Below are positions 1-13,921 of a stretch of DNA of 64,000 bases, in pieces; the stretch's first letter is position 1; each line of letters opens with the position of its first letter. The DNA comes from Vicia villosa (lineage: Eukaryota; Streptophyta; Magnoliopsida; Fabales; Fabaceae): NCBI RefSeq assembly GCF_029867415.1, contig NC_081183.1, positions 15,620,404 to 15,684,403 of the forward strand, read 5' to 3'. Position numbers and translations under genes: made by a program. A model generated the notes under the pieces. It saw only the letters and a program-made list of their open reading frames with translations, was not told the origin of the DNA and did no database searches.

Positions 1-253
1 GGACCTCGGGTATTTTTTTTCTTCTTATATCGAATTAAAAGATGAAATAGAAAAATATATATGCCATTAAATAAGATATTTCACATATAATGTGATTAAT
101 TGAAATTAACATGTTTGATACATGCATTGTAGGAGTCTTCCCTTCACAAATATATGATAAATTCAAAGATTGTTTCTTTTTCTCTATATAAACGATGTTA
201 CTATTAATTACTTAACTTCATAAAACTACATCATTTGATACTTGGGACAAATT

Positions 254-670
254 CTAACTTTTTCTATGTTGTTGTTCCATGAAAACTCCATAACACATCT
301 GAAAATCATCAATGAAATTTTGATCTTCATATTCCATTTTCATATGCTCCATCTCATTTTCACACCATGTATTCGCATTCACATTCATATTCACCTCATC
401 AAACAATGATGAAGAGATCAATTCTATATCAACCCAATGATCAGAATCAATGATTAACGACGTGGAACAATCTTGACCATCCATATATCCTCCCATGTCA
501 TAATTTTGAGTGTCACTTATCTCTGCTTCAAGTGATTGAATCATACTTACAAGTTTATCATCACCAATGTATTCATCTTCATATTCATGTGTTTCTTCCA
601 TCAATGACATGAGAATTACATTGTTAGCCTCAGAGAATTGATCGATTCCTAATTCAATTGAAGAAGACAT
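254..670 (-). CDS. Small acidic protein of unknown function, paralogue A
   Basis: A single-exon frame of 138 codons with a clean ATG and stop. I do not recognise a named family. The protein is acidic and rich in Met, Glu and Asp, with no signal peptide or membrane segment. Three blocks match the gene at 14083-14547: an N-terminal block around ILMSLMEE, a middle block around LEAEISDT, and a later block around WVDIELI. Conservation of these blocks between two diverged copies argues that it is a real protein. A TATA-like element lies about 115 bp upstream on the minus strand, which suits an intronless gene with a short leader. The compact helical block followed by an acidic tail could suit an interaction or regulatory protein, but that is only inference. 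Confidence 0.75.
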   Translation of the reverse strand: MSSSIELGIDQFSEANNVILMSLMEETHEYEDEYIGDDKLVSMIQSLEAEISDTQNYDMGGYMDGQDCSTSLIIDSDHWVDIELISSSLFDEVNMNVNANTWCENEMEHMKMEYEDQNFIDDFQMCYGVFMEQQHRKS

Positions 671-780
671 TCTTATTACAATGAAGAAAAAATGACTTTT
701 TTTCTAGTTTACAATTATATGTATGATGAATTGAAAGAACAAAGAAAGTTTAATGAGTTTGAAAGGTAAAGAAATGACCC

Positions 781-790
781 TTTATATAAG
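781..790 (-). promoter_or_regulatory. TATA box of paralogue A
   Basis: The minus strand reads CTTATATAAA about 115 bp upstream of the ATG at 670. The spacing fits a plant core promoter with a leader of roughly 80 bases. Confidence 0.55.
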
Positions 791-1379
791 AAATTAAATG
801 GTACTATACCATATGAATAATTAATAAATTATGTATAGTTGTGACAACATAAGAATCTTAGTAATGGAAAAATTACTAATGGTTTGACACATAAATGTCT
901 ATTTGTGAAGCAACATAAAGCATGGTTCCATGTGAGCATAAATTATGGTATTAGACTAGTTAACTGTAATGCTCCTTAGTGGGGCATCTCAAACCAGTTG
1001 ACAAGATGTCTACCTAAGGATAATAATTTAGCATTAAATTAAGTTGATTCTAAGTAGACTGATATGATGTGATAAAGTGGAAGATGTTTAAATCTTTTAA
1101 TAATATTTAATAAAGTGTGTGATGATTAACCTTACATATAATAAGAATATGTTAGAAAAAGAAAATTGATATAGCCATGCAATTGATAGTGAGACGAGTT
1201 TTGCTTCTACCACCTCAATTTGTGATAGATGCTGAATTTTTATCTTCATCTCTTTCTTGCATCCGTCTCGTCATATACATAAAATAATAATATAAAAATA
1301 TTATACTTATTAAATTAATATAACAAAATAATCATTATTAAATAGTCGAACAATAATCCGCATTAATCACATGTGAACA
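791..1379. other. AT-rich intergenic stretch
   Basis: This is the upstream region of paralogue A. I see no coding frame and no clear repeat structure. Confidence 0.4.
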
Positions 1380-3062
1380 ATTTTAATCGCTCGTAGACCA
1401 CGACAAGCCAAAAGTAAAGGAGACAATGTATACGTATTCGATGCTCCACATACACTTGGACTAGATCTTCCTAAATTTGGATGGAGCGTCCAGCCGGGCT
1501 GATGGACTTTCCTAATGAGCCACCTAGACAAAATGCCTACTAACAGAGCTCCCTCAATTTACGACAGGCGATGAACGTATAACATTTTTTACTAGGACCC
1601 AATTTGGAGAATCCTGAACTTCCACTTGGAATGGGAGAGGAAGGGTAATCATGATCGAAGTGGTAGGAGACCATGTATGCAAAATTCTCCTAGAAGCCTG
1701 CTCCGTCTCAACAACTGCGAGAAAAGGGGTAACCCTAAGTGTCATATTCATCTAGAGCATCATGTTATAGCATTTCATCTTATCTACAAATTAAATATCA
1801 ATTAAAAACAAAGTAATACATGTAATATAAACACACCAAAGAAAAGAGGAAGTCTCTCCCATTACTCACCAAAGATGATATGTATGTCCTCCTTTGAAGC
1901 GGATTCCACTAACAAGTGTGTCTCTATGAACCTCTTCTTTTGCTTCCTTTGAAGGAATAATGTTGTCAACATAGCTCAAATCTTCGAAGAAGACTACCAA
2001 TTTCTCTTCATATAAATTTCTTAATAGAACAAGTCATCCATTCTGTAGACATAAGACCTAACATCCTTCAAGAAATGACTTTGCCACAAACACTTAGAGA
2101 ACTTGTATGAACATTGATAAGGCAACTCGAAATCTATATTTCAAAAGTTAGTATGATCCACCTCGCTAAGAGGGTTAACTAGGTAGTACCAATCCTTGAA
2201 GTTTTTCAAGCTCTCTGAATAAACCTCTAAAATCTTGGTACTCTATCTAAGGGATATCAAACCTTGACCCCGAGCTAAATCGATAGAACTTCGTTGGGCT
2301 TTAAATAGGCAAAAGAAGAGCATCACAAACAACACACCTTTCTTGTATTTGCACCAATACTTGAAGATTTTGATGTAAGCCCAACTCACCAAGTGTAGCC
2401 ATGAATGAGAAATTACCAGATGGTTTAAAACGTCCACTTCAAAGTCATTAAAGAGGAGGCAGGAACCTATAAAAGATAACAAACATTCTTGGATAAGGAC
2501 GACACACCCGTCGTACTTACTGGAAATCCTCTTGTCCCCTTCAGAAGGAAGGACACTCCAGTCTAAGAAAGGATCCACTTAAAGAAAAGCATTGTCTATG
2601 CCACTATCACCTACAAGATAAGAAATATTGTCCATTGTCTCTTGATCTACCCGTACCGAAGAGTTCTCTCCTGTCACCTGGACTTTGAATTAGAGGTATC
2701 CATGTCAAAAGAAGTTGTGAAACAATGAAGAAATGGTCATTAGAAAAGCACATGATCAACATAAAGACAAATGTTGCCCCCACTAAAGTTATATATAGCA
2801 AAAGAATTCACCTACGCACAAAGCATCATGGACAGAAAACCCATGACTCGCCTAAAAACCCTAATGGAATACGATAGTGTGAAAATAAAAGAAAGTTCAC
2901 ACTCAGATGTTATCCCAAAAAGATGAACTCAAAGAAGTGGTGCAACACGAATCAATGGCCAATGAGAGGAGATTTATGACAACATAGGAGGTTGCAAATG
3001 CGGAAGAAGAGTTTTTAAAGGTTCAAAAATGGCGAAAAGGGGAACATGGTAATCACATAAAT

Positions 3063-3126
<64 letters not shown>

Positions 3127-3360
3127 CCTAAGAGGGAGATGAACCATGTGATCCTCGGTGTTAGAAAGCACGAACTACACCACTAACGATTAAGATTTCA
3201 TCGCACATCAAGAGAAAGGTGCACGAGATATATGGACTCTCATCTCTGCCAGGGACAAACAATTACACCCGCCATCACATCTCTCACCATTGAAATTTAA
3301 TCGAATGAAAAACTCGTGCAAGGCGTTGAGTCACACATGAACGATTTTAAATGCCTATTC
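1380..3360. mobile_element. Degenerate LTR-retroelement sequence (probable)
   Basis: Base composition is more even than in the flanks. The style resembles the non-coding internal region of the gypsy-like element at about 38-44 kb, and there are no long frames. I cannot find LTR ends, a primer-binding site or pol motifs, so this is a soft call. An (AT)n tract interrupts it at 3066-3124. Confidence 0.3.
3066..3124. repeat. (AT)n microsatellite
   Basis: About 58 bp of uninterrupted TA dinucleotides. The Tyr-Ile frame across it is an artefact. Confidence 0.95.
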
Positions 3361-3537
3361 TATATTAATACCACATCGTGTCATTTCAAGTATTTAATTC
3401 ATTCTCACTCTCATACGAATTTTCACTTAATTATTACTGATTTGAGTGTTTAAGTGTTAACCTTGCAAATTCACCTCCTCTCCACCTTATTGGAGGCGTC
3501 CTCTACAACACTAAAACTTTATTTCACCACTTAACTA

Positions 3538-3681
3538 CTCCCTCCGTCCCAAATTATAAGAGAAATTCATTTTTTAGATTCATTGAATAATTAATGTATC
3601 TAGTCAATATATAGATTAGATACATTAATTATTCAATGAATCAAAAAAATAAATTTCTCTTATAATTTGGGACAGAGGGAG
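3538..3681. mobile_element. Stowaway-type MITE
   Basis: A 144-bp near-complete palindrome. It opens with CTCCCTCCGTCCC and closes with the inverted counterpart GGGACAGAGGGAG, the typical Stowaway (Tc1/mariner) terminus. It is flanked by TA on both sides (3536-3537 and 3682-3683), the expected target duplication. The arms pair almost throughout, so a transcript would form a hairpin. Confidence 0.92.
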
Positions 3682-3888
3682 TATATTTTTTATAGCTCTA
3701 TGATAGAATAATATATAAAGTTTACGAATGAAACTATTTGAAGACGGATAAAGGGTAAATATCAACACACACTCTCACTTATGTTCTTACCCCACCCACA
3801 CTCCAGACTTTAAATGATAAAGAAAACTCAAACGTGTATGGTATTAAAGTTTTTGTCAAAATCAAGGCGATTTTAAATGGATTGGGAG

Positions 3889-4164
3889 TAGAGGTGGCAG
3901 ACATATTTGAAGGTGCATGTCTAAAATTTTAATATGTCTTGCAAAAAAATGAGGGCAGGGTGAAGCAGGTCCGCCGGCATTGAACCTTTTAAAACTAAAA
4001 ATTGCAAAATCATATAAAAAAAACTCACCCACAAAAGTCCACAACAAAACAAAGCGGGACAGGACGGACACATTTAAGCGTACGTATCTAAAACTTTGAT
4101 TCGTCCCGCAAAAAATACAGTTAAAATGGACATACTGGATAGACCAAATCCATTTTGCCACCTT
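3889..4164. mobile_element. hAT-like non-autonomous element (degenerate)
   Basis: The ends TAGAGGTGGCAG and TTTTGCCACCTTA are inverted relative to each other. The interior repeats half-sites about tracts of 'cccgcaaaa' type on both strands, and there is no coding capacity. The flanking octamers are only partly similar, so the target duplication is unconfirmed. Confidence 0.5.
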
Positions 4165-4598
4165 AATTAGCAAGGTTTTGATTTTTGTTCGATTATCATA
4201 AAATATTAGTCTTTACAATTTGATTGAACAAATGCCTTAGCTATATGAGAAATATCTCTATAGGAGCAAACCAACCACAAACAAAAATTAATAGATTATA
4301 AATCATTTTGAAAACCTCAACCCTAAACATTATTGCCACAGATCGTTGGTGATAAGATACCAAATAATGGTTGCTTTCTTAAGTGGAGATTATGTACCTA
4401 ACATATAATTCCTCTCTCTTGAATTATTACTATATTCTAATTGGAAGATTGATCGAGAAAATGGGAATCAAGAATCCAATTTCCCACTCAACTACGTACT
4501 TTTATCATAAAAGATCGGTTGGTGGAGTTATCGTCTATCATTTCAGTTTGGATTTCGTATCAAATTTCAAGAGCCTTTGATTTTTTTAATCAAAAATG

Positions 4599-4691
4599 AC
4601 ATATTTCTTGAAAGAATTTAATTGAAATATACACTAGGATGTTAACATATTTCTTTAAAGAATTTAATTGAAATATACACTTAGGATGTTG
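4599..4691. repeat. Tandem duplication, 46-bp unit x2
   Basis: A unit starting ACATATTTCTT and ending near AGGATGTT is repeated directly, with a few substitutions and one inserted base. Confidence 0.85.
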
Positions 4692-5820
4692 AAAAAAAAT
4701 TAACTTTTATTTTAGTTATCTATAAAGTAACGTAAATGGATAATGGTGATAAATTGATAATATAAAAAAAATTTACACTAATATTGTATATATTAATTAT
4801 TTCTTTAGTTTTGATTTTGATCAACTTAAATTTAAAAACTCTTAAATTATATAATATTATTTTGGTTCTTATAAGAGACACTTCACCTTTTTAAATTTAT
4901 TAAATAATTAATATATTTATTCCGTATTATTAATTAAATGATTAATTTGAAAATATATTTAAAATTATACGTGTCAACAAAATAGATGATAAAAAATGTA
5001 AATAGTTTTTTTAGTAAAAAATTAAAAAATAAATATTTATTAATAATTCAGTATGACTCAGTTCGGTTTTAAAATTTAGAATTAGTGTATCAAACTAATA
5101 ATTTATTTAATTCAAGAGTTTAATTATTATGTACTGTCAATATATCACAACCAATTAATTATATTACTCTTAAAAAAATTAAAATAAAAGTTAAACATTT
5201 CTAATAGATTAACGATTGTGATTTATTGACGGTGTAAAACTTCTTTACACCATCAATGTCAGTGTGTTCCAATTCAATTCTTAATTCAATTCAATTGTGA
5301 AAATATTTGAAGTTGCAGTTCAATTTCTTTTATTATGCTTTGATTCAATTTTTTCACTATAGTGTAACCTAAACAACCTTGAGTCTAAGAAGTATCATAA
5401 TAATTTGCTAATATATTTAAGAAATTGGATATTTAAAAAAGTATTTATGAATTTAGCTAACATTTTTTTAATAATATCTTTTTAAGAAATTCAGCTAAAT
5501 TAGATATAAAAAATTTATTAAATTAAAAAAAATTAAAATAAAATATTTCATATGTTCTTCATAATTTAAGTATTTTCCCCACCGTGTATGAAAAGTATAA
5601 ATATGTGTCTTTTTCTATATAATATCTGTCTTTAGTTATTCACTTTTATGACTCCATTATACTATAATGGAGTGGTTAGTGCCAATACTATGCCTCTTTT
5701 AAATTACTAGTATGTTTATCACGTTTAGTGGTTTAGAATGATGGTGGCAAAATAATTGGTGTGGATGTCAAATCTATTTGGAAAGCTTCATTGAAGATGC
5801 GTCACATAATAATAGGAACG
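4692..5820. other. AT-rich intergenic stretch
   Basis: Very AT-rich sequence with short homopolymer runs. I see no gene or recognisable element. Confidence 0.4.
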
Positions 5821-5823
5821 TTG

Positions 5824-6150
5824 TTTCTAAGTAGGGTAGGGTAGGTAGTGGTACACATGGATATATATGACTTCTTGCTTGCAATTTCATGTTTGTTTGG
5901 TAGACTTGATTGTGTGTGTTTATGCTATGTTTCTTGTTTAGAGAGGAAGGATTTTTAATTTTTCTAAGTAGGGTAGGGTAGGTAGTGGTACACATGGATA
6001 TATATGACTTCTTGCTTGCAATTTCATGTTTGTTTGGTAGACTTGATTGTGTGTGTTTATGCTATGTTTCTTGTTTAGAGAGGAAGGATTTTTAATTTTT
6101 CTTGTTTTTCTTGTTTCTAAGTAGGGTAGGGTAGGTGCACATGGATATGT
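5824..6150. repeat. Tandem repeat, about 137-bp unit, 2.2 copies
   Basis: Units begin at the TTTCTAAGTAGGG motif near 5824, 5961 and 6114. The first two copies are essentially identical over the whole unit. The third starts after a 16-bp insertion and ends after about 35 bp. Near identity implies a recent duplication. Confidence 0.92.
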
Positions 6151-6206
6151 GATTTCTTTACAAATTTTTGTGATTAGTCTTTAAACAACTTTTATTTATT
6201 TGAAGT

Positions 6207-6757
6207 TGTTGAGGCAATTCGAGGATCAACGAGAGAACATTCTATTTTGGGACACAACTTTGTGAAAAACATACTATTTGTCCATCAAAAACCTTAAGAT
6301 AATAGGTTTGTGGATTCTCTGACTTATAAAATGTTCATTCTTCTCTTTTTTAAATAATGTGAGACTTCTTCCTCATACTTGATTCTCAACACTCCCCTTC
6401 AAGTGTGAGTATTACACAATGATCCCCCTCATGTGGAAGTTCTCTCTTCCACATACACTTGTATCACCGGTGTCACTCATTAACGGAACACCTTCTACCC
6501 ACCACCCGCGGGAAGTGTTTCGATACAAGTGAGTCAGTCCCTTTCTCGAACCAAAGACCCTGATACCACTGTTGGAGGCAACTCGAAAGGGTCAACGAGT
6601 GAGCATTCTACTTTGAGACACACCTTTGTGAGAGACACACCACTTGTCCACCTCAAACCTTAAGGTGATAGGTGTGTGAGTTCTCTCACTTATAAGGTGT
6701 TCATTCTTTCCTTTTCTAACCAATGTGAGACTTCTTCCTCACACTTGATTCTCAACA
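6207..6757 (-). mobile_element. TRIM retrotransposon, complete, with TSD
   Basis: Two direct terminal repeats, 6207-6391 and 6570-6757, both start TGTTG and end CTCAACA. They flank a non-coding interior of about 180 bp. The target duplication GAAGT is at 6202-6206 and 6758-6762. Just inside the right repeat the plus strand reads CTGATACCA, the reverse complement of a tRNA-Met primer-binding site, so the element runs on the minus strand. The two repeats have diverged noticeably, so it is not recent. The element at 58039-58485 has the same design. Confidence 0.9.
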
Positions 6758-6762
6758 GAAGT

Positions 6763-8865
6763 TTCTACAATAATTTCATGTAACAATTTTAATCTTTACT
6801 ATTAAATAAATTCTGGTTATATTTTGTATTGAAACATAAATAGATGGAGGTTGAAGATTATCATTATGACAAAATTTCTTGCACAGTCAGTATAGTCTTC
6901 GGTAGAGGTGTTATATCAAAAATATTAGTATTCTAATGTTCAAGTCAATGTCTAAGAGAGATGAAATTGTTATAGACACGAATAAAAGAATATATAAGCA
7001 TGACTCAAAGTCACACTTATATAGGAAGGCGATTAAGCTACTTCAGAGTGCGGAAGACCGTTGGATGTAGATCAATAATTGAGATGAGGAAACATTTTGT
7101 GCTACAATGTGATGCTCAATATTGTAGGTTCACTTGTACGTCAGTCAGTCAATCACTTTAGCTGGATTGGACCTATGAATTAGGCCAGTTTTATTGGAAC
7201 TTTGGCTAGCCCAAAACAGTTGCCCCCAAGTCCTTGCTATCAACCATGAAGTGAGGAATTTTGAAGTAGAAGTCTTTGAGACCGGTTCAAGGATAAATTC
7301 TGTTGAGGGTGTTTGTCTGTTAAGGGTGTTTGTCCGTTGAATATGTGTCCTCGGGAAGAGAAACTTTATCTTAGTGGTGGGTGGGGGTAGTTGGCATTGG
7401 GAACATATGCATTTAACGTTCATTGTGTAGAAGGAACATTGTGTGGCAAGGGCTTCCACGTGTACCTACATGCGTAGGGTAGGAACATGACGCGCATAAG
7501 TATACTCAAGCGCACTTGAATGCCGTTATGTAGTCGAGATTCCATTTTAAATTTTGGATACAATCTTTGATATTCTAATGAATCATGATTGTTGAACTTG
7601 GAGCCATATGTATCAATACATTGAAAACTTGAGCTTCAGTTCCATTTGTGATTCTTCTTTGTTATTAAGGGCTATCATAGAGAGGGTTTTCTTACAATTC
7701 TTTTGATTATTATTGAGTTTTTTGGATTTTAGATCATCTTGCTTGAATCAAGATGCATTCCTCTTCACTTTTTAGAAACTTACAAGCCACATTACCATTC
7801 TCCGAGACACCTCAACATATTATAACTTATGCAAAAATTCTAAAAGAGCTACTGATAAAGAAATGAAAATTTACAAACAAAGAGATAGTGAACTTGTTAG
7901 AAGGATTTAGTGCTATCTTCAGAAGAATACTTCCACCCAAGCAGTCAGATCCAAGAAATTTCAATATACCTTGCACCATATGGTAGCTTAGTATTCCTAG
8001 AGCATTATGTGTTTTAGGGGCAACCATCATTTTGATGTCTTTCTTTAGGATATTTGCCTTTTCTTACTTAAGATGACTTTCTAATATTATCTATTTGTTG
8101 AATGATGAACAATTGATGAGCTATAGGATTGAATTTGGATGAGAGATGAGAAAGGTTGGTGGTTTAGAGAGAGGGTGAATGTATAAATGAATGAATGAAA
8201 AAAATATTAGAACTTAAATATGAATGAATGAATGAGATTAGAATATGAAATATTTCGACATTTCGAATTTGACTTTGATTTATTCAAATCAAGATAACCA
8301 AAAGTTGAATCTCACTTCATTTGAATCAAGTATTTATGCAATTTGAATCTGAATTGGGCAAAACTCTGTAACGATTCTTTTTGAATCGAATCAAGCTATT
8401 TGGTGATTCAGATCAAATTGACATATGTGAAACGTTGAGAATTGTCACAACTATTAAGTTGATTCAAGCAATATTGTGATTTGAATCATATACAATTTAT
8501 TTCTTTTATACGAGTCAGGTTTGTGTTTTATTCGAATCATCAACCTAAAAGGTATAAAAATATTTAAATGCCAAAATTGATTTTTAAATGAAAAATGTAG
8601 TTTTAATGCAAATAAAAATGTAATGCTTGTGAAAAAAATATTTTAATGAAATTGAAAAAAAAATTATGCATATGATGCAATGAGATGTGATATGCACATA
8701 TTCCTTTGCTCATCTTGAGAATCTTCCAACAAGATGTATGTACCTTGTTATAGATTCTCATACACTCCTACACTAGATATCAATTAAGTGAAATAGGTAC
8801 TCATTATGAGTCTCTTTTCTTATGTTTTTCCATCAAACAAACATTATCTACTTCTTCGCTTGAAC
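6763..8865. other. Retroelement-like intergenic sequence
   Basis: No gene is visible. The part at 7000-7560 looks LTR-like. The part at 8270-8540 repeats variants of TTTGAATCA on both strands, a pattern also present at 12240-12440 and often found in legume LTRs. I could not define element ends. Confidence 0.3.
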
Positions 8866-9126
8866 TTATGCTTCGAAAAACTTGGATAATCGGTTCAATA
8901 CTGGTAGGGTTTTAACACACTTATAACATGATGCTCTATATCTTTTTATATAATTGTTGTATCGATTACCAAATTCACGAATTTCACCTTCTTTCGAAGA
9001 ATATTCATAGGAACCATCTTCATCTTCCTTTACGATGACCTTGGAATAAGAGGTCTTCAAAGAGATGCTTATTTTATCTTCAGTAACCTTTTTTTTCATA
9101 TTAGATTTTGATTCTTCAAGCTTCAT
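8866..9126 (-). pseudogene. Possible copia gag fragment
   Basis: A short lysine- and glutamate-rich frame. A stretch around SSKEGEIREFGNRYNNYIKR, with a following cysteine pair, is reminiscent of the region before the zinc knuckle in Ty1-copia gag. No full CX2CX4HX4C knuckle is present, and the match is by eye only. Confidence 0.25.
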
Positions 9127-10449
9127 GATAAGTCATATTTTCAAATAAGGTCATAATATCTAAAGTTTATAAGTTATGTGGCTAGGTTGTCATTCCATGC
9201 ACAAAAAAATTAACACTTTATTAGCACAATTCTGATTAGATAAAGTCAATTAAAATCTCTAACTTGATGATTATATGAATAAAGTGTACCTACATGAATT
9301 CTACAATTTCACTGAGTTCCATACCAAAAAGTTTGTTATCAAACTGATATGAAGTAAACAAAATGTTATCTTTTCAAAACGTATAGGTCCCACCTTTGAA
9401 TGTGGGAGTTTTATTGACCACACCCATTGGATCAATCTTGCCCATATTCTCAAATGTTGTAGTCGCAAGATTCGACCAAAAGACAAGTTCTAAGGCCAAT
9501 TGTTGGGGTAAGGATCCTCTCCATTTCCTAAAAGAAATTGAGAACTCAATTATTATATTTTTATGTGTATAAATTCAAATTAATATTAATTATATTTCAA
9601 ATGTCTTAGACATATGTGTTTTTTACACACAAAACTATAGTAATGGAGAAAATGAAAAGGCAAAAAAATGGAGAGGATATTAACCCCAATTGTTGGGGGA
9701 GAATGTAAATGTAGAATGGTCTATAAAAGGTAGGGGTGGTTGAAAAGACCATCCACCTAAAACCATTAAAAAATCTTCAAAAATCAGAATTTTACAAGCA
9801 AAAGTGTGACATTGGAGTTTTATAAAAGATACGTTAGAATGAATTTCACAGTTTGATCAAATTATCAAAAATTACTACAAATGAGAAATATGAAAGTTCT
9901 TAAATAAGCAATGCATCAATTTACGTTGAAGGTCCTAATTGAATAGATTAATCGAAAAATCAATCTAACATTTAGAGTTTATACAGTTATAATTTCCAAA
10001 AAGGACTATTCAAATGCTAGATCTATCGCATACCTACGCTTACACAATATATCATTATAAGAAGATAAGAACCTACAAACATCTGATTCTAGAAAGCAGT
10101 AAAATCTAAGTCATGCAAATCTATACTAGGATGTAAAAGAGATAGGGAAAAAGAAATTATACACGAGGTTTATACTAGTTCAACATGTTCACCCTTACTT
10201 TGCGCTTAGTCCATCCATCAATGGAAAACCATTGAAAATTCTTTAGGTATTGCACTATTATGAAAATTAATATACAAGAGTTTTTGCTACAGCAGACAAT
10301 CAAGACAACATTGAACACTTCAAGCCAAAATTCTAAACAAACACAAGTCTAAAAATGGATTTCCCTTATGTCGTAGTAAAACACTCAAAACTTCCAAATT
10401 CACAAGATCTTCACTTTATCTTGAGTCGGTTTCTTTGCTAGACCCAACA

Positions 10450-11640
10450 TTCTACTCCAAGATTCTATTTGCAGTGAAATTCTGGTATGACAGACTCAGG
10501 ATGTCACTCATGATGTCAAGACATCTGATCTGTTATCAACTTGGCTAAGGCAGGACAGAATGATTCCCAATTTTTTATTACCCCTTAAGAGGAAGGAGTC
10601 CATGAGTACTGGGACAATGTTAGTTCAGTCAACATAATCAGATTGTAAACTTCATTGGTTCTGTAATAGGACAAGCTATTAAACCTGGTCCTGATGTTAT
10701 ACACGATGTTACGACATCCAAGACTGAACAGATAATACATTGTAGAAGATAAATAACACAATGAATTATTTACCCAGTTCGGTTCAACCAACCTACTATG
10801 GGGGCTTCCAAGCCAGGGATAAGTCCACTATAATAGAATCAATTCATAGACCCTCAGCAAACCTCCAGTCTACGATATAATCACTTAAAACTACCCGTGC
10901 TATACTTTACCTAAGACACTCCTAGATATGAGGCCCCCCTCAATTCCCTTTATCAATCACAACCTGTGATATTCTTAGCAATAGTATTGAAGACACTCTT
11001 CAAGACACAATACTTGATCTTGCTTAACAGCTTCAATCAAGAACATAATACTCAACTCTTACCTACAGGTTTCGAGTGAGAACAAAAACTTCTCTTACCT
11101 ACAGGTTTCGAGAAGGACATGGCAGCCATCCCATAACCTGGGTGGTCTACCTTTACAAACCCTAACGACTACATTATTCTTATTCTTGGTTTGCGTACAA
11201 AACTAGGTTACAAATGTTTCTTTTTATAACTTATTCCCAGCTAGACTTGGGCTTATAATCGCAGCATTACTAGCTGTTACAAATCAGCAGATATCTTCTG
11301 CTAAAAGAAAGGTCTTCAATCATAAGTTTCCTAATTTATCTCCTAAATTAGAAACTGCTGAATCTTCAATATTCTGACTTGATTCTTCAATATTCTGACT
11401 CGATTCTTTTGATCTTTAAATCTGCGCCACATAGGATTACATAATATTCCATAAAATATTCTGTATCTGTTGAGTATCAGACTGAATCTTCATGTTCCAG
11501 TTCTGCATGCGCGATGTCATGAGTTGATGTCATGACATTCCATATAACTTCGTGCTTTTGTACCTGTTTTGTTCTTTTATATTTGCAAGACTTATACATT
11601 CTATTACATATTGCTGCTATTATATTTTAGCCAAACATAA
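10450..11640 (-). mobile_element. Ty1-copia LTR fragment, SIRE/Maximus-like
   Basis: Read on the minus strand, the segment carries phrases typical of legume SIRE/Maximus LTRs: an AACCGAACTGGGTAAATAAT-type block, and repeated 'gatgtcatgac' and 'gatgttacgac' motifs. There is no coding frame. Exact ends were not found. Confidence 0.5.
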
Positions 11641-12179
11641 ATGCCAATCAGCCAACAAAAACATCAACATGCAGCTATCTTCACTTAATCCTACAAGAAT
11701 TCCCTTGTTTGAGCCTTTGTTATATTGAGATCATGAAAACTCCCAACTTCACTCTGCATCAACCTTCACTAGGTTCTATCTAAGTATTCAATGTAGAAGA
11801 AAACAATATTTTTCTTTGCTGGAAGCCAGTCTCCAGACACCTTAATCCCGAAATTGATTATTCAATTTGATACACATAAAAAAAGCTTCACAAAAAACAT
11901 TAGATTCCTTAATGTACCTTACATCTACCACTCATACTCAATCTTTAGAGTTGAAAACCATAAAATGAGGTTTCTTGGATCAAGTTTGAAGATGATTATT
12001 GAACTAAAGAATCTCACACAACTTATAAATCAGACTAACTCAATAAACACGCTATGAAGTTTTCCTATAGTCTTGACTTGAGAGAGAAGGTGTGAAAGAA
12101 AGAACACTTATGGTTTTTCTATATTTATGAAACATATGGATTCTCTAATTATTTCCATTATTGTTTTTTATTGAGAATG

Positions 12180-12440
12180 AAAAAAGGGTTTATATTGGTT
12201 CTATAGATAAGGCGCAAACTATGTGAGAAATAGAGCAATTGATTTGAGTCATATTATACAATTATGATTTGAATCAAATGATATAATGACTTGAATCAAG
12301 GTGGTAAAATATGTGTTTGGTTTTTTTATTCAGATTATAATTTGAATCATGTGATTCGAATCAAGCAATTACATGATTTGAATCACACAACTAAAATTTT
12401 TTTTCAAAAGAATTTATTTGATAATTATTTGAATCATCCC
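12180..12440. repeat. Cluster of TTTGAATCA / TGATTCGAATCA motifs
   Basis: Many copies of this short, partly palindromic motif on both strands, probably part of LTR debris. A similar cluster lies at 8270-8540. Confidence 0.5.
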
Positions 12441-12839
12441 TTGTCCGACTTTAAGTGGGTATGTACCCGGCTGAAACTCTCTAATTCCCTTCTTACTTCG
12501 GAGTGAGTATGTACCTCAAGTTATCTACAAATGGCCGAAGGTTTTACTGTGGATGATGTGACTTGGTTATCGGCTTCTTCTTGATCCAGTATGATGGTCG
12601 GATGTGGACAACGTTCATTGGACACTCCTTTACAATAAAGAAGAAGAAGAAGAAGAGTGTCTTGAATTTAGCAAGTACCGAAAAAAGAAAAGTGGCAAGT
12701 TGGAAGGTTTTTATGTGTATCCCCATCATGGCAAACGATATGATCTTCTATATTGAGAAGCGAGAAATACGCCACCAACGACCCAGATTCACTAGAAAAT
12801 CGGTTAGAACAGTTGAGTGTCCTAGGATAAAAGGGAACT

Positions 12840-13160
12840 CACTACTGACAAATTAGGTACGCACATCAAGACCTTCTTGAAAAACAGAATATATTGCAAG
12901 GAAAGTATTTAACGCACGTGTTCCCAACGTCATTAGTGACGTTCCATCAAGACTCTTCACTTACTTTAGTCGATATCCGATCTAGGAGTGTACACGACAA
13001 AACCATGTACCGTAAAGCAGAGACAAGTGTTTTAGGCAATTGTTCTAGGTCGTCCGTTAGGCCCAAGGCGAAAGGCCCAGAGGCAAGGGTCAAGAAAGAA
13101 AATGCGAAATACAGGTGTTCCATCATTCATGTTCGAAGTAAATAATTTTGCTCTCAAATG
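12840..13160. mobile_element. Gypsy-like LTR fragment
   Basis: The phrase around 'tatttaacgcacgtgttcc' and the following 'gacgttcca' correspond to the right LTR of the element ending near 43856. The ends are undefined. Confidence 0.35.
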
Positions 13161-13921
13161 CATCACCAAGCATCCATATTAATTAGACGGTTGTCCACAT
13201 AGTGTGTCGTGTCTCTCACAGACAATTTTAACTACTCCATATATGTAAAGACAAAAGTGTGTCATTCTCCTATATTCAAATTTATTTGCAATCTCACATT
13301 ACTTTGATTTTCTCACTATTAAAATTCTAATTTTGCAAATCTATCTATACACTCCCGGGCCAAAAATCCAGTGCATATTCTATCTTTCAACAACTAACAT
13401 CTCCTTACTTCTAAACCAAAAAATGATTGTTACAAATAAAGTCCTTAACTATGTTTTATTATTATAAACAAACGATAGACGAGAAAGTCCTTAACTATTT
13501 TTATTATTATTTACTAAAAATTATGAAGAGTTGCAAAAGTTTTAAAACAAACAATAGATGAGAAAAGCGGTGCAATAGTTAATTTCAAAACAACTATTAT
13601 TATTATACTATTAATTAATCTCTGTATGTTTGAGTGACTGAAAGCTTTGTCTTTTAATGTTTCCTTGTCCCACCCATCTCCAATTGAGGTTTTGAGGTCA
13701 TTTTCTAAGATTTTCACAATATCTTGCTCACTACGAACCATCCTTATTGCCACAACAACCGTACATTATCTTTTATTTATATTAATTTATTGTATCCCAC
13801 AACTTTATATTATTTATTTATTTATGCCATATTGCTAAGTTGCTATGCAACATGATCTTCCATATCCATGTGATGCACATGACTCTCTAGGCCATGATAG
13901 ATGTAATGTCCCCTTCATGAA

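Noticed and set aside
7145..7459. 104-codon minus-strand frame
   Set aside because: No motif recognised, and the setting is LTR-like, so it is probably chance.
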